Of a stretch of 64,000 nucleotides of DNA, positions 44,065 to 53,488 are shown one piece after another. The stretch is from Clostridium cavendishii DSM 21758 (GTDB lineage Bacteria; Bacillota; Clostridia; Clostridiales; Clostridiaceae), in NCBI RefSeq assembly GCF_900141845.1, contig NZ_FQZB01000013.1, positions 172,476-236,475 of the forward strand, in the 5' to 3' direction. The first letter of the stretch is position 1. Each line of letters begins with the position of its first letter. Below the pieces are notes generated by a model. It searched no databases, had not been told where the DNA came from, and saw only the letters and a list, made by a program, of their open reading frames with translations. A program made the translations under genes and the position numbers.

Positions 44065-44841
44065 ATGTCTAGTTTAATTATTCCTGCAGCTAAAAGTATT
44101 ACAATAACTAATAAGTATCCTAATATGTCTATAAATAATGCCGTTTTATCTGTTGGTAATGATGGATGCTATAATTATTTGAGTTATCTTTTCTTCGATA
44201 TTTCTGCTGTACCTTGTAATGCTGTAATTCGTTCTGCAGAACTTGTATTGTTTAAAACAGATAAATTTTATAATTGTGATAATAAAGCTTTTGGAATATA
44301 TGGATTAAACGGATATTTTAGTTCATTTACAAACTACAATAATTACCCCGAAATAAATCATGAACTAAAGCAGGAATTTTTTCCTTTTACTACTGAGGCA
44401 GTTGTAACAGTTTCAATCACTTCATTTGTCGAAGCTTGGCTTGAAAATAGCTCTATTAACACAAGTTTAATGCTCTATGGTAAAAAGAAAAACTCTCTTC
44501 TACATTTTGGTTCAGCAAAATGTACAGATAAATACCTTATTCCATTCTTAAAAATAACCTTTGATTGCTGTTGTTGCAATGATTATAAAGATGCAACTTT
44601 AAAAAGAATACAAGTAACTGGAACTGTTGCCCCAGATTCAATATATAACGCAGTTGTAAATGTCGATGTTCAAAGAAACCCATCAGGGCATATAGATTCT
44701 TACTATATTGCTGATCAATATGATAATTCTAAAAATACTAGCTCAATAAATATAGATAAAATTTACAATTTAGCAATCATTCCAAAAGAATCTGCTTGCG
44801 ATTCTGAAACAATAAACTTCTATGGTTCTTATTTAGGATAG
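44065..44841 (+). CDS. DNRLRE-domain surface-type protein with DUF6385-like tail
   Basis: A 258-residue protein. Residues ~5-170 read as a DNRLRE domain (YLSYLFFDISAVPCNAVIRS, ELVLFKTD, VSITSFVEAWLEN), a beta-sandwich of bacterial surface proteins. A cysteine cluster CCCC follows near 170, then a segment ATLKRIQVTGTVAPDSIYN ... VDVQRNPSGHIDSYYIADQ that I associate with DUF6385. No signal peptide. ATG 44065 is used, as AGGTGA stands 8 bases ahead. A spore-surface role is plausible by family context, not proven. Confidence 0.75.
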   Translation: MSSLIIPAAKSITITNKYPNMSINNAVLSVGNDGCYNYLSYLFFDISAVPCNAVIRSAELVLFKTDKFYNCDNKAFGIYGLNGYFSSFTNYNNYPEINHELKQEFFPFTTEAVVTVSITSFVEAWLENSSINTSLMLYGKKKNSLLHFGSAKCTDKYLIPFLKITFDCCCCNDYKDATLKRIQVTGTVAPDSIYNAVVNVDVQRNPSGHIDSYYIADQYDNSKNTSSINIDKIYNLAIIPKESACDSETINFYGSYLG

Positions 44842-44878
44842 CTTATAAAAATTATATAAAAATCCATTGTAGATTAAA

Positions 44879-44923
44879 AAGGCCTCCCATTAATATCATA
44901 TTTCAAATTAATGGGAGGCTTTC
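44879..44923. terminator. Bidirectional terminator
   Basis: Arms AGGCCTCCCATTAAT and ATTAATGGGAGGCTT (one mismatch) between the convergent DNRLRE and glycosyltransferase genes, with U-rich tails both ways. Confidence 0.8.
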
Positions 44924-46711
44924 TTATAATTTTAATATATCTAATGCTTCAACATCATATACTTCGAACTCTTTTATAGAACGTAAGATTTCCTTTTTAG
45001 CAATATCAGTATATCCATACTTATTATAAAGTTTTCCAACACAAAGTAATGCACAATCATTCTCTATTAAATTAAATAAATTAACAGCTATTTCAAATTC
45101 ATCATTTTTTTGATTCATCAATAAAATCTCACAGATATCTAAAATTATATTTATCAACTCTTTTTCATTTTTTGATTCTGATATTATATTGGTTGGTTTC
45201 TTTAGAAATAAATTTACTAATTGTGTATATATACTTAAAACTTTTTTATCAGATTCTTTTAAATTAATTTTTTTAAATTTATCTATTGTAGATTCTGCAT
45301 ATTCATATTTATTAATTATCAAAGCGCTTAAAACTTTATACATTGAAAAGGCCACATAATGAATACTATTTTCACCTATACTCTCAACATTAATATATTC
45401 TTCAAACTTACCACTTCTCATAAGACATATAGCTTTTAATACATAAGTACTTTCTGTAGTATTTCCCTCTTGTTCACATTTTTTTATATATTCTAGCGCT
45501 GTTTCATAATATTCTATATTACAAAATAAATCTGCAATAGTGCCATATGCGTTTTTAATATTTTCACCGAAGAATTTTTCTACTGTTGCTTTAAAATCCT
45601 CTATCGATAGATTTTGTAGCTTTAATATATATATTATTTTATATAAAGGATCAATATAATCAGGCTTTGTTTTAAGTGTTTCAATATAATACTTATATGC
45701 AGTATCATAATCTCTAAGTCTCATATACGCATTTCCAAGCTCATAACTTGCTTTAAAGCTACCTACTCCATGTATAAATTTCAAATCTGAAGGTGGTTCT
45801 CCAAGTTCTAAACATTTTTCTAGCTCTCTTATTTGGATTGCAGGACTATCTATTTCTTTATATACATTAGCCTTATAATAATGTAAATCCGTACATTTTG
45901 GATAATGTTTAAGTCCAATATCTATAAACTTAAAAGCTTCATTATAATTTCCTAAATTATAATTTGATATGACTATCCTTAATATTAACACACAACTATA
46001 TCCTCTAGAAGGTTTAAAATCTTCATAAGATTTATAGTAACATTCTAAAGCACTTTTAAACTCATTTAATGATGAATATTCATTCCCCAAATTAAAGTAA
46101 GCAAAATAATTCTTAGGATTATTCTTTATTTGCTCCTTTAAAATTTTTATATTTCTATTTCTTTTATCCTGAGAAATAATTCTTTTATCTAAGTAACCAT
46201 AGTGATGTATCTTTATAGAGTCTTCAACTACGTTATATTCTTGACTAGTATATATTAGTTGGTTATGAACTTCTCCTTCATAGTGAATTCCTCTCTTATT
46301 CTTAAATAAACGTGGGTTTAAATTTGTAACCACAGTTCCTTCTTCAACACTTCTACCACAATAACTTAGAGTTTCAAAATAATATATTGCTTTTTCATCC
46401 AACTTCCCATTTAGTAATTTTTTGAAATTTACCCTTGCCTCTTCACTAAATTCATCATCCGCATCCAATATAAGTATCCAATCCTTAGTAGCATACCCTA
46501 ATGATATATTTCTAGCTTCGCTGAAATTATTGTTCCACTTGAAATGGTAAACTTTAGAACCAAATTTCTTAGCTATTTTTACTGTCTTATCTTTAGAACC
46601 TGTATCAACTATAATTATTTCATCTACTAAATCCTTAATACTATTTAAACATTTTGCAAGATACTCTTCTTCATTTTTTACAATCATACATAAGCTTATT
46701 GTGTTTTTCAT
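44924..46711 (-). CDS. Glycosyltransferase family 2 with TPR-like repeats (copy B)
   Basis: A 595-residue paralog of the 41989-43776 protein, colinear along its whole length: SLCMIVKNEEEYLAKCLNSI, DTGSKDKTVKIAKKFG, ILDADDEF, GEVHNQLIY, then helical repeats with AYFNLGNEYSSLNEFKSALE and ending SIKEFEVYDVEALDIL. ATG 46711 with GGGAG upstream. As with copy A, a surface-type gene is convergent to it, giving a duplicated protein-plus-glycosyltransferase module. Its GT-A motifs also resemble the SunS-like enzyme at 35202. Confidence 0.85.
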   Translation of the reverse strand: MKNTISLCMIVKNEEEYLAKCLNSIKDLVDEIIIVDTGSKDKTVKIAKKFGSKVYHFKWNNNFSEARNISLGYATKDWILILDADDEFSEEARVNFKKLLNGKLDEKAIYYFETLSYCGRSVEEGTVVTNLNPRLFKNKRGIHYEGEVHNQLIYTSQEYNVVEDSIKIHHYGYLDKRIISQDKRNRNIKILKEQIKNNPKNYFAYFNLGNEYSSLNEFKSALECYYKSYEDFKPSRGYSCVLILRIVISNYNLGNYNEAFKFIDIGLKHYPKCTDLHYYKANVYKEIDSPAIQIRELEKCLELGEPPSDLKFIHGVGSFKASYELGNAYMRLRDYDTAYKYYIETLKTKPDYIDPLYKIIYILKLQNLSIEDFKATVEKFFGENIKNAYGTIADLFCNIEYYETALEYIKKCEQEGNTTESTYVLKAICLMRSGKFEEYINVESIGENSIHYVAFSMYKVLSALIINKYEYAESTIDKFKKINLKESDKKVLSIYTQLVNLFLKKPTNIISESKNEKELINIILDICEILLMNQKNDEFEIAVNLFNLIENDCALLCVGKLYNKYGYTDIAKKEILRSIKEFEVYDVEALDILKL

Positions 46712-46855
46712 CAAACTCCCTCTATATTATATAATTGCTAAATAAATATTTTGAATTTCAATCTTTATCCAAAATATATCATACACTCCATATTATGTGT
46801 GTACAAATAAAATGTGCGTGCTCACTAATTTTATACACTAAAAGATTAGACACTA

Positions 46856-47629
46856 TTACAAATCCCACATTGCCCATTTTGCCTCTCCTTTTTGCCACAT
46901 ATCTTCTAACATATTTTTGTCCTTTAATGTATCCATAGGGCTCCAAAAACCTTTATGTTTATATGCACTTAAGCTATTATCCTTGGCCAAATTTTCAAGT
47001 GGATCTTTTTCAAATATAGTACTATCGTCTTTAATATAATCAAATACTTCATGCTCTAACACAAAGAATCCTCCATTAATCCAAGTTCCATCTCCATCAG
47101 GCTTTTCCATAAATGTGTTAACCATATTATTCTCTATACTTAATGCTCCAAATCTACCAGCAGGTTGCACTGCTGTAACTGTCGCTATCTTACCATTACT
47201 TTTATGAAACTCTAAAAGCTTATTTATATCAATGTCGGCTACCCCATCTCCATAGGTAAGCATAAATGTTTCAGCTCCTACATAATCTTTTATCCTCTTA
47301 ATTCTTCCTCCAGTCATTGTATTATAACCTGTATCTATAATCATGATCTTCCACGGCTCAGCTTTACTATTATTATACGTTATATCTCCAGAACTTAAAT
47401 CTACTGTCAAATCGCTCATATGCATAAAATAATTCGCAAAATATTCTTTTATAATATATCCTTTATAGCCACAGCATATAATAAATTCATTAATCCCATA
47501 ATGAGAATATATATTCATTATATGGCATATAATTGGTTTTCCTCCTATCTCAACCATAGGCTTTGGTCTTAATTCTGTTTCTTCACTAAGTCTTGTTCCC
47601 AACCCTCCTGCTAATATAACAGCCTTCAT
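46856..47629 (-). CDS. rfbF: Glucose-1-phosphate cytidylyltransferase
   Basis: A 257-residue nucleotidyltransferase making CDP-glucose from CTP and glucose 1-phosphate. Motifs are MKAVILAGGLGTRLSEET, RPKPMVEIGGKPI, IDTGYNTMTGGRIKRI, LTYGDGVADIDI and EKPDGDGTWINGGFFVLE, all typical of RfbF. CDP-glucose leads to 3,6-dideoxyhexoses, but the expected next enzymes (RfbG, RfbH) are absent from the window. It may supply CDP-glucose derivatives to the nearby glycosyltransferases. Confidence 0.93.
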   Translation of the reverse strand: MKAVILAGGLGTRLSEETELRPKPMVEIGGKPIICHIMNIYSHYGINEFIICCGYKGYIIKEYFANYFMHMSDLTVDLSSGDITYNNSKAEPWKIMIIDTGYNTMTGGRIKRIKDYVGAETFMLTYGDGVADIDINKLLEFHKSNGKIATVTAVQPAGRFGALSIENNMVNTFMEKPDGDGTWINGGFFVLEHEVFDYIKDDSTIFEKDPLENLAKDNSLSAYKHKGFWSPMDTLKDKNMLEDMWQKGEAKWAMWDL

Positions 47630-47699
47630 TAACTAATCACCTCGAAATTCATCCTATTTTATTAAAGTACTATTGCTTTTTAAACTAGACATTGTAAAT

Positions 47700-47741
47700 A
47701 AATAACTAGTCAAAAATTCTTAGTTTTTTAACTAGTTATTT
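47700..47741. terminator. Hairpin between GT fusion and rfbF
   Basis: Perfect 11-base arms AAATAACTAGT and ACTAGTTATTT with a 20-nt loop, 19 bases after the stop of the 683-aa gene on the minus strand. Confidence 0.7.
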
Positions 47742-47759
47742 GCCTATACTAACCTTGTA

Positions 47760-49811
47760 CTATATCTTAATAAGTTTCTTCATTAAATTTATTTCTAAGC
47801 ATATTTCATCAACAGAATTTTCAACTTTTATATCCAAAGTATTTAAATATTTAACAAAAATATTCTCTTTAATTTCATAATTTAAATATGCGATTAACTC
47901 TTCAATAAATTCCTCTCCATATTTATAAATTTGTTGGATCAAACTTCCTCTTTTTCTCATATACTCAAATGCATCTTCAATTTTAATAATTTCATTTTTA
48001 ACACAATAATAACACCCAACACATTGAGCAATTAATCCTATCGCTATTCTTTTCTCATTAATTACTCTACTTAAGGAATTACTATTAATTCTTCTAACAT
48101 GAACATAATTTTCTGAAACTACTACTTTTTTATTTAAATTATTAGCAAACAATTTTATTAAAGCTATAAAGTCTTCTGATATAATAAATTTATCATTATT
48201 GTTATTAGCAACTATTAGCTCACTATTTTTTACTATTGCACCTGCTAAAAGCGCCTTAATCTCTGAGGTTACTGTTATATCTTTTAAAACACTTTTAGCT
48301 TGTAATCCGCCATAACCTTTTCTATCATAAGCTACTTCAATTTGACCATTTTCATATAAATTTACTATATATCTAGGCACTACAATTATTGCATCTTCCG
48401 CTAATTTGTTGTACTCAATTTTCATTTTGTTTTTGTCTATACATAAAAGCATATCATCATCATCTAAAACAATTGTGTTTAGAGTTTTTATATTTTTAAA
48501 ACCAGTATTTCTTGCTTCTGCTGACCCTTTATTAATCTCATGAATTATTATATCCTCTATTCTCAAAACTTTTTTATTTTTTATAATAGAGTTTCTTTCT
48601 TCTAAATCAACTGTTGAACAATCATCAACAATTAATTTATCCTGTAATCCAAACTTAAACCCCCTGAATAAATCCTCATTTAATATTTTAAGTCTGTTAA
48701 ATGACGTAATTAACAATGTACAATCATTTAGTTTTACTTCATTTTTATTTTCATTGTTTAAGAACTTTTTAACAATATTTATTATCTTCTCCTTATTTAT
48801 TATTCCTTCAATTGAATTTTTAACCAAAGCTATTTGTTTTTTTAACTCACACTTATTTTTTACATATTTTCTATATTCCATGGAATTATAATATTTATCA
48901 ACAGTAATCATATTCACAGCTTCATCGATGGTATTCCATAAATACTTAGATGAATATATTCTACTAGCACCTACAAAATTGTGGATGACAGGCTTTATCC
49001 CTTTACTCATAGCTTGCATTACACTCATATTTTGAGATTCTAATACACTCGTACATAATATATAATTTTTATCTTCAAGCCATTTATCTAAGTTATCTTG
49101 CCATCCTTCATAGATTATGTTGTTTTCAAGCCCAAATTCCTTTATCATTTGCTGATAATATAGTACATATCTCTCATCCTGAAATTGTCCAGCAATATAT
49201 AGTTTATATCTATTATCTTTATCATAAATGGCCTTAAATGTGTGTAATAGTAACATAGGTCCTTTTTTATAATTTATATAGCCTACATACGCTATGTTGA
49301 ATCCAACTTCTCTTTCCTTAAATTTAATGTTATCCAAATTTATTCCGTTATATATAACCTCTGTTCTCTCTTTTCCTATGCTTACCTTTTTCAGCACATT
49401 ACTTCTAATATGTTCCGCAACAAAAATAGCTTTATCAACATTATCCCAATTAACATTATTAATATAATTAGTGAATGCCTCATAACTATGAACTCTACAT
49501 ATTATTTTCTTCTCATATGCTAAAGCATGCTTACTACCATATGCTATTAATTCATCACACCATTCAAACCAGCAAATATCAGCCCATTTCATTCCTTCAT
49601 CAATTTGTTGAGAATTTATTGCTATGACTTTTTTTATATCATAATCTTCTGATAGTCCCTCAATAATATCACCTAAAAAACTATCTAATCCTTGCTTTAC
49701 AAAAAACACCAGCTTAACTCGTTTTTTTATATTTTCTTCTCGTGAGACTTTGATATCCTTTATCTCTATATTTTCTATTTCACTTTTACTAGATCCTAAA
49801 TTATCCTGCAT
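47760..49811 (-). CDS. Two-domain glycosyltransferase (GT4-like plus GT2-like)
   Basis: A 683-residue fusion. Residues ~30-350 look like a GT-B enzyme of family 4 type (VIYNGINLDNIKF, VGYINYKKGPMLLLHTF, LYIAGQFQDERY, NIIYEGWQDNLDKWLED, VLESQNMSVMQAMSKG). Residues ~365-600 form a GT-A family 2 domain (CTLLITSFNRLKILNED, IVDDCSTVDLEE, EINKGSAEARNTGFKN, IVLDDDDML). A helical tail follows. Both catalytic regions appear intact, so it may add two sugars in turn to a surface glycan. It is next to rfbF but probably a separate unit. Confidence 0.8.
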   Translation of the reverse strand: MQDNLGSSKSEIENIEIKDIKVSREENIKKRVKLVFFVKQGLDSFLGDIIEGLSEDYDIKKVIAINSQQIDEGMKWADICWFEWCDELIAYGSKHALAYEKKIICRVHSYEAFTNYINNVNWDNVDKAIFVAEHIRSNVLKKVSIGKERTEVIYNGINLDNIKFKEREVGFNIAYVGYINYKKGPMLLLHTFKAIYDKDNRYKLYIAGQFQDERYVLYYQQMIKEFGLENNIIYEGWQDNLDKWLEDKNYILCTSVLESQNMSVMQAMSKGIKPVIHNFVGASRIYSSKYLWNTIDEAVNMITVDKYYNSMEYRKYVKNKCELKKQIALVKNSIEGIINKEKIINIVKKFLNNENKNEVKLNDCTLLITSFNRLKILNEDLFRGFKFGLQDKLIVDDCSTVDLEERNSIIKNKKVLRIEDIIIHEINKGSAEARNTGFKNIKTLNTIVLDDDDMLLCIDKNKMKIEYNKLAEDAIIVVPRYIVNLYENGQIEVAYDRKGYGGLQAKSVLKDITVTSEIKALLAGAIVKNSELIVANNNNDKFIISEDFIALIKLFANNLNKKVVVSENYVHVRRINSNSLSRVINEKRIAIGLIAQCVGCYYCVKNEIIKIEDAFEYMRKRGSLIQQIYKYGEEFIEELIAYLNYEIKENIFVKYLNTLDIKVENSVDEICLEINLMKKLIKI

Positions 49812-50048
49812 TATATATCACTCCAAAAATTCACTTATAACATTATACTATGTAATAATTTTAATTATGGTTTATTGTTTTTCCATTTAATTACCACCAT
49901 TTTTTAACATTATATTTTATACATTGTATCTATTTACATTAAGATAAATAAATTAAATAAAAAATTATCTTGTAAAAACTGTTTTTATATATTTATAAAA
50001 AAAATAAACCTAGAGTTATAATGCATCTCTAGGTTTATATCTTTTAAT

Positions 50049-51071
50049 TTAATAGTTTAGAAATTTAACACATACTGGTTTTGAACAAAAAATTTTCTTA
50101 TTTAAATTTTTAAGCTTTCCTTTCTTATTCTCCAAAAGTTCTATATTATTACTTTTTTCATTACAAACAATTATAAACTTTTCTTCTGGATCTAAAGAAA
50201 AATCTCTCGGATAAGAACCATTCAACTTACAATTATCAATAAAAATTAGATTCTCATTTTCATAATCTATTTTAAATGACATTATACTATCATACCCTCT
50301 GTGCGATATATAAATATATTCCCCATCCTTTGAAATGTGAATAGCTCCACCAAAACTGTTTTTAACATTATCAGGTAATGTTTTTAGATATTTAACTACT
50401 TCATACTTTCCATCTTTTAAATATTTCAAGATTATTATTTCAGAAGTTTTTTCAGTAAGTACATACGCGTATTTATCATCCTTACTTTTAACCATATGCC
50501 TTGGTCCACAACCTGATTTCAAATTAATAACCTCTTTAATAGTCCTTAACTTATTATCCTTTGAAACATCATAAATTGATATTTGATCCATACCTAAATC
50601 TATAACTTCTAAAAATTTATCATCTCTTATATCAACATAATGAGGATGACTTTGTAAATTGTGATTTAAATTATTAGGAATACTATGAAAATCTTCTATT
50701 CTTTTATCTTGATTACTTAAAAAGTATTCTTCTATTTTAAAAGTATGGTAATTAGCAGTTACAATAACATCTTCAAAAATATTTTTTATAAAACAAGGAG
50801 GTTTCCCTTCATTCACTTTATAATCTATCATATTTAAACCACTAACATTATTTCTAAATATAGCTATTCCACCAAAATTATCTTTTTTAATTATTGAATA
50901 TAAATATTTATTATCTTTACTTAAACTTAAATATGTTGGATTTTCTATAATAACTTCTAACTTTATCTCGGAAATAATCCCACTATCAGAATTTAATTCA
51001 ATACTATAAATACCTTCACTTTCTTCTGTAGTATAAGTACCTATATATGCCTTAAATATTTTATTTTTCAT
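50049..51071 (-). CDS. Lactonase-family beta-propeller protein
   Basis: A 340-residue seven-bladed propeller of the 6-phosphogluconolactonase/YbhE type, with AYIGTYTTEESEGIYSIEL at the start, SHPHYVDIRDDKFLEVIDLGMDQI, GCGPRHMVKSKDDKYAYVLTE and SLDPEEKFIIVCNEKSNNIE. The family includes true Pgl and carboxy-cis,cis-muconate cyclase-like proteins; the substrate here is open. ATG 51071 has GGGAGAG ahead; an upstream in-frame start at 51092 does not. Confidence 0.82.
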   Translation of the reverse strand: MKNKIFKAYIGTYTTEESEGIYSIELNSDSGIISEIKLEVIIENPTYLSLSKDNKYLYSIIKKDNFGGIAIFRNNVSGLNMIDYKVNEGKPPCFIKNIFEDVIVTANYHTFKIEEYFLSNQDKRIEDFHSIPNNLNHNLQSHPHYVDIRDDKFLEVIDLGMDQISIYDVSKDNKLRTIKEVINLKSGCGPRHMVKSKDDKYAYVLTEKTSEIIILKYLKDGKYEVVKYLKTLPDNVKNSFGGAIHISKDGEYIYISHRGYDSIMSFKIDYENENLIFIDNCKLNGSYPRDFSLDPEEKFIIVCNEKSNNIELLENKKGKLKNLNKKIFCSKPVCVKFLNY

Positions 51072-51132
51072 AAATTCTCTCCCAATAAACACTACAATTA
51101 ACGGTAAATTATTTTTTAGTCATACTATAAAT

Positions 51133-51774
51133 TTAATAACCAAAATTCTCTGATATAAATATTACGTGTATTCTGTTGCTTATGGTTTGTCTTCTTATTA
51201 ATGTATACTCACAGCATATTCTATCTTCACTTTGACATTCTACACAATATCCAACTTTAGCACATGGTGTTTTCCTATTTAACCTTTTAGCATTTGCAGG
51301 TGCTACTATATCCTTAGTTCGTGCTATAGCTTCTTCAACATTTTTTACTATCTTATTCAATCCTGCCACTATTATTATCTTTTCTGGGCCGTATAAAAGC
51401 GCTGCTACTCTGTTTCCAGTACCATCAACATTATACAATTCTCCATTTTCAGTTATTGCATTTGTGCTTGAAAAATATGCATCTGCAAAAAATGCTTGCC
51501 TATATATTTTTTTAATATCATCTTTTGTTAGATTATCTTTATATCTATCAAGAAAATTATATTTACCACTTCTTAAATAATCTATTATCCCAGTTTCAAA
51601 TAGTGTCATTGATCCACCACAACCTACTGTATCTCCATCTTTTATAAGTTCTTCTATCTTTTTTAATAGTTCATCTTTTGACCTAACTAAATAACCGTTC
51701 ATATTATTCTTTTCTAAAGATGCTATAACTCTTTCAGCTCTTTTTTCATTTACCCATTCAATATTTTTATTCAT
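51133..51774 (-). CDS. LUD-domain protein (lactate utilisation type)
   Basis: A 213-residue LUD (DUF162) protein: VIASLEKNNMNGYLVRSKDE, VGCGGSMTLFETGIIDYLR, DAYFSSTNAITENGELYNVDGTGNRVAALLYGP in pieces, IIVAGLNKIVKNVEEAI, and a C-terminal cysteine set (PCAKVGYCVECQSEDRICC) that could carry an Fe-S centre. Stand-alone forms are common in clostridia and their reaction is not established. ATG 51774 is preferred as GGAGGG is 7 bases away. Confidence 0.85.
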   Translation of the reverse strand: MNKNIEWVNEKRAERVIASLEKNNMNGYLVRSKDELLKKIEELIKDGDTVGCGGSMTLFETGIIDYLRSGKYNFLDRYKDNLTKDDIKKIYRQAFFADAYFSSTNAITENGELYNVDGTGNRVAALLYGPEKIIIVAGLNKIVKNVEEAIARTKDIVAPANAKRLNRKTPCAKVGYCVECQSEDRICCEYTLIRRQTISNRIHVIFISENFGY

Positions 51775-51798
51775 AAACACACCCTCCTATATTATATA

Positions 51799-51828
51799 AA
51801 AAAAGTGAGATATTACTCTCACTTTTTA
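51799..51828 (-). terminator. Terminator after SEC-C gene
   Basis: Arms AAAAAGTGAGA and TCTCACTTTTT with a 6-nt loop, T tracts on both strands, just after the stop at 51861. Confidence 0.75.
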
Positions 51829-51860
51829 GTTATTTTATTTCATATATCTTATGTAAATAA

Positions 51861-52358
51861 TTATTTACCACAGCACTTCTTGTACTTTTTCCCACTACCA
51901 CAAGTACATGGATCATTTCTTCCAACTTTATTTTCATTTCTAACTATTTTTGATTCTCTATATCTTGTAGCAATTTCTTTTCTCTTTTCTTGTGAGAATA
52001 TTGCTTCCCATTGTGGTAATTCATATAAATATTCAGCTTTAGCATCTAACATGTTAAAGTATAATTTTTCAAAATCTATATCAAAAGCTAATTCTTGATC
52101 CGCTTCAACCTTTTCTAAGTCATATGAAGTTTTTAAACTATCATTTATTCCATCAACGAATCCCATAACAAATTCAATTGTTACTCCAAATTCATCTGCT
52201 AATGATTTTATAGAAGCCTTCTTAACCTCTCCATGATTAGCTAATAAATTTACGTATATTTTTGTTTCTATATCACTATATTCATCCCAAAATGCTGCTT
52301 CGCCCTTAGTTTTCACATATTCTACAACCATATCCGTCCATTGTTTATATAAACTCAT
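51861..52358 (-). CDS. SEC-C metal-binding motif protein
   Basis: A 165-residue protein. The last 22 residues are a zinc-binding SEC-C motif (GRNDPCTCGSGKKYKKCCG), like the SecA tail. The rest is helical, with acidic and aromatic residues (WTDMVVEYVKTKGEAAFWDE, IEFVMGFVDGINDSLK), and resembles small clostridial SEC-C proteins with no set function. A GGAGATAGG site stands ahead of the ATG. Confidence 0.85.
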   Translation of the reverse strand: MSLYKQWTDMVVEYVKTKGEAAFWDEYSDIETKIYVNLLANHGEVKKASIKSLADEFGVTIEFVMGFVDGINDSLKTSYDLEKVEADQELAFDIDFEKLYFNMLDAKAEYLYELPQWEAIFSQEKRKEIATRYRESKIVRNENKVGRNDPCTCGSGKKYKKCCGK

Positions 52359-52444
52359 TTCCCTATCTCCTTTTTAATCATAAATATTATATAAAAATTA
52401 TAATAATTAATTCCTCTATTTTCAAGCAAATTTATATTTTCTTT

Positions 52445-52600
52445 TTATTCAATTCTATATTTTGATACTTTTTCACAATAACTACATTTATAATTTTCGT
52501 CAATTATCATATTAGGAAAGCTTTCTTTTTTAGATATACACTCATCAATTGCAATTTCTACATGCTCTTCACAAGCTAATATGATGTTTCTTAAATCCAT
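52445..52600 (-). CDS. CxxH/CxxC mini-protein, 51 aa
   Basis: A 51-residue protein found by reading the gap between the SEC-C and yycJ genes. It carries CEEH (residues 10-13) and CSYC (39-42), a likely one-zinc site. The pattern matches the CxxH/CxxC (BA_5709-type, TIGR04129) family, which in Bacillus is also beside yycJ, supporting the call. GAGGTGA precedes the ATG. The reading MDLRNIILACEEHVEIAIDE is the N-terminal part. Function unknown. Confidence 0.8.
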   Translation of the reverse strand: MDLRNIILACEEHVEIAIDECISKKESFPNMIIDENYKCSYCEKVSKYRIE

Positions 52601-52672
52601 ATAAATCACCTCTTCTAAAAGGTTTAATACATTTCAACTTCTACCTAAAATACTTATCTATAATGTTTAATC

Positions 52673-53470
52673 CTATTTTGCTAATCTTATGTATTCACTT
52701 GGATTGTTCCTACTTGCCATTTTTAGAATCAAATCCTTATCTAGTTCTAGATTATTTTCATTTAATACATTTAATACTGTTTGATATGCTAAATCTGGTT
52801 GATTATTTGTACTACTTAAATGTCCTAAAAATATATGCTTTTGTCTACCATATTTCATAATCTCTACTATTGCCTCACCACAATTCTCATTAGATAAATG
52901 ACCTATTTCACTTAATATTCTTTGCTTCAAAATATAAGGATAGGGTCCGTATTTAACCATTTGTACATCGTGGTTACTTTCTAACAATATCACATCAGAT
53001 TTTCTTATATTTTGTTTTATCTCTTCTGTAAATGTTCCTATATCAGTTACTACACTACAATTATATTTACCATTACTTACTGTATAGCCTACAGGACCTG
53101 CTGCATCATGTGGTATATTAAAAGATTTTATTTCTATATCTTTTATACTTACAGTGCTTCTCTTATCCATAATTTTAATATTATGATCCTTAACATTCCC
53201 AATATTAGACTTCATAGCTAACCATGTATCTGAATTTGCATATATAGGTATATCATATTTTCTAGACAGAACTCCTACACCTTTTATATGATCTGAGTGT
53301 TCATGAGTTATAAATATCCCATCAATTTTTGTTGTATCTTCATCTACACTCTTTAATGCTTCATCAATTTTCTTCCCTGGAAGCCCTGCGTCTATTAATA
53401 TTCTTGTATTATCCGTACCAATAAATATACTATTTCCACTACTTCCACTATATAGTGAACAAAAATTCAT
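52673..53470 (-). CDS. yycJ: YycJ/WalJ metallo-beta-lactamase-fold hydrolase
   Basis: A 265-residue MBL-fold phosphodiesterase/exonuclease: SSGNSIFIGTDNTRILIDAG, then the metal motif ITHEHSDHIKG, SVVTDIGTFTEE, LLESNHDVQM and the final FLGHLSSTNNQPDLAY. YycJ acts as a DNA exonuclease in mismatch repair in Bacillus, and belongs to the walRK neighbourhood there; here walRK is not in the window. GGTGGGG precedes the ATG, and murA lies 18 bases upstream, so the two are co-transcribed. Confidence 0.92.
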   Translation of the reverse strand: MNFCSLYSGSSGNSIFIGTDNTRILIDAGLPGKKIDEALKSVDEDTTKIDGIFITHEHSDHIKGVGVLSRKYDIPIYANSDTWLAMKSNIGNVKDHNIKIMDKRSTVSIKDIEIKSFNIPHDAAGPVGYTVSNGKYNCSVVTDIGTFTEEIKQNIRKSDVILLESNHDVQMVKYGPYPYILKQRILSEIGHLSNENCGEAIVEIMKYGRQKHIFLGHLSSTNNQPDLAYQTVLNVLNENNLELDKDLILKMASRNNPSEYIRLAK

Positions 53471-53488
53471 TATGTTTCCCCCACCTAG

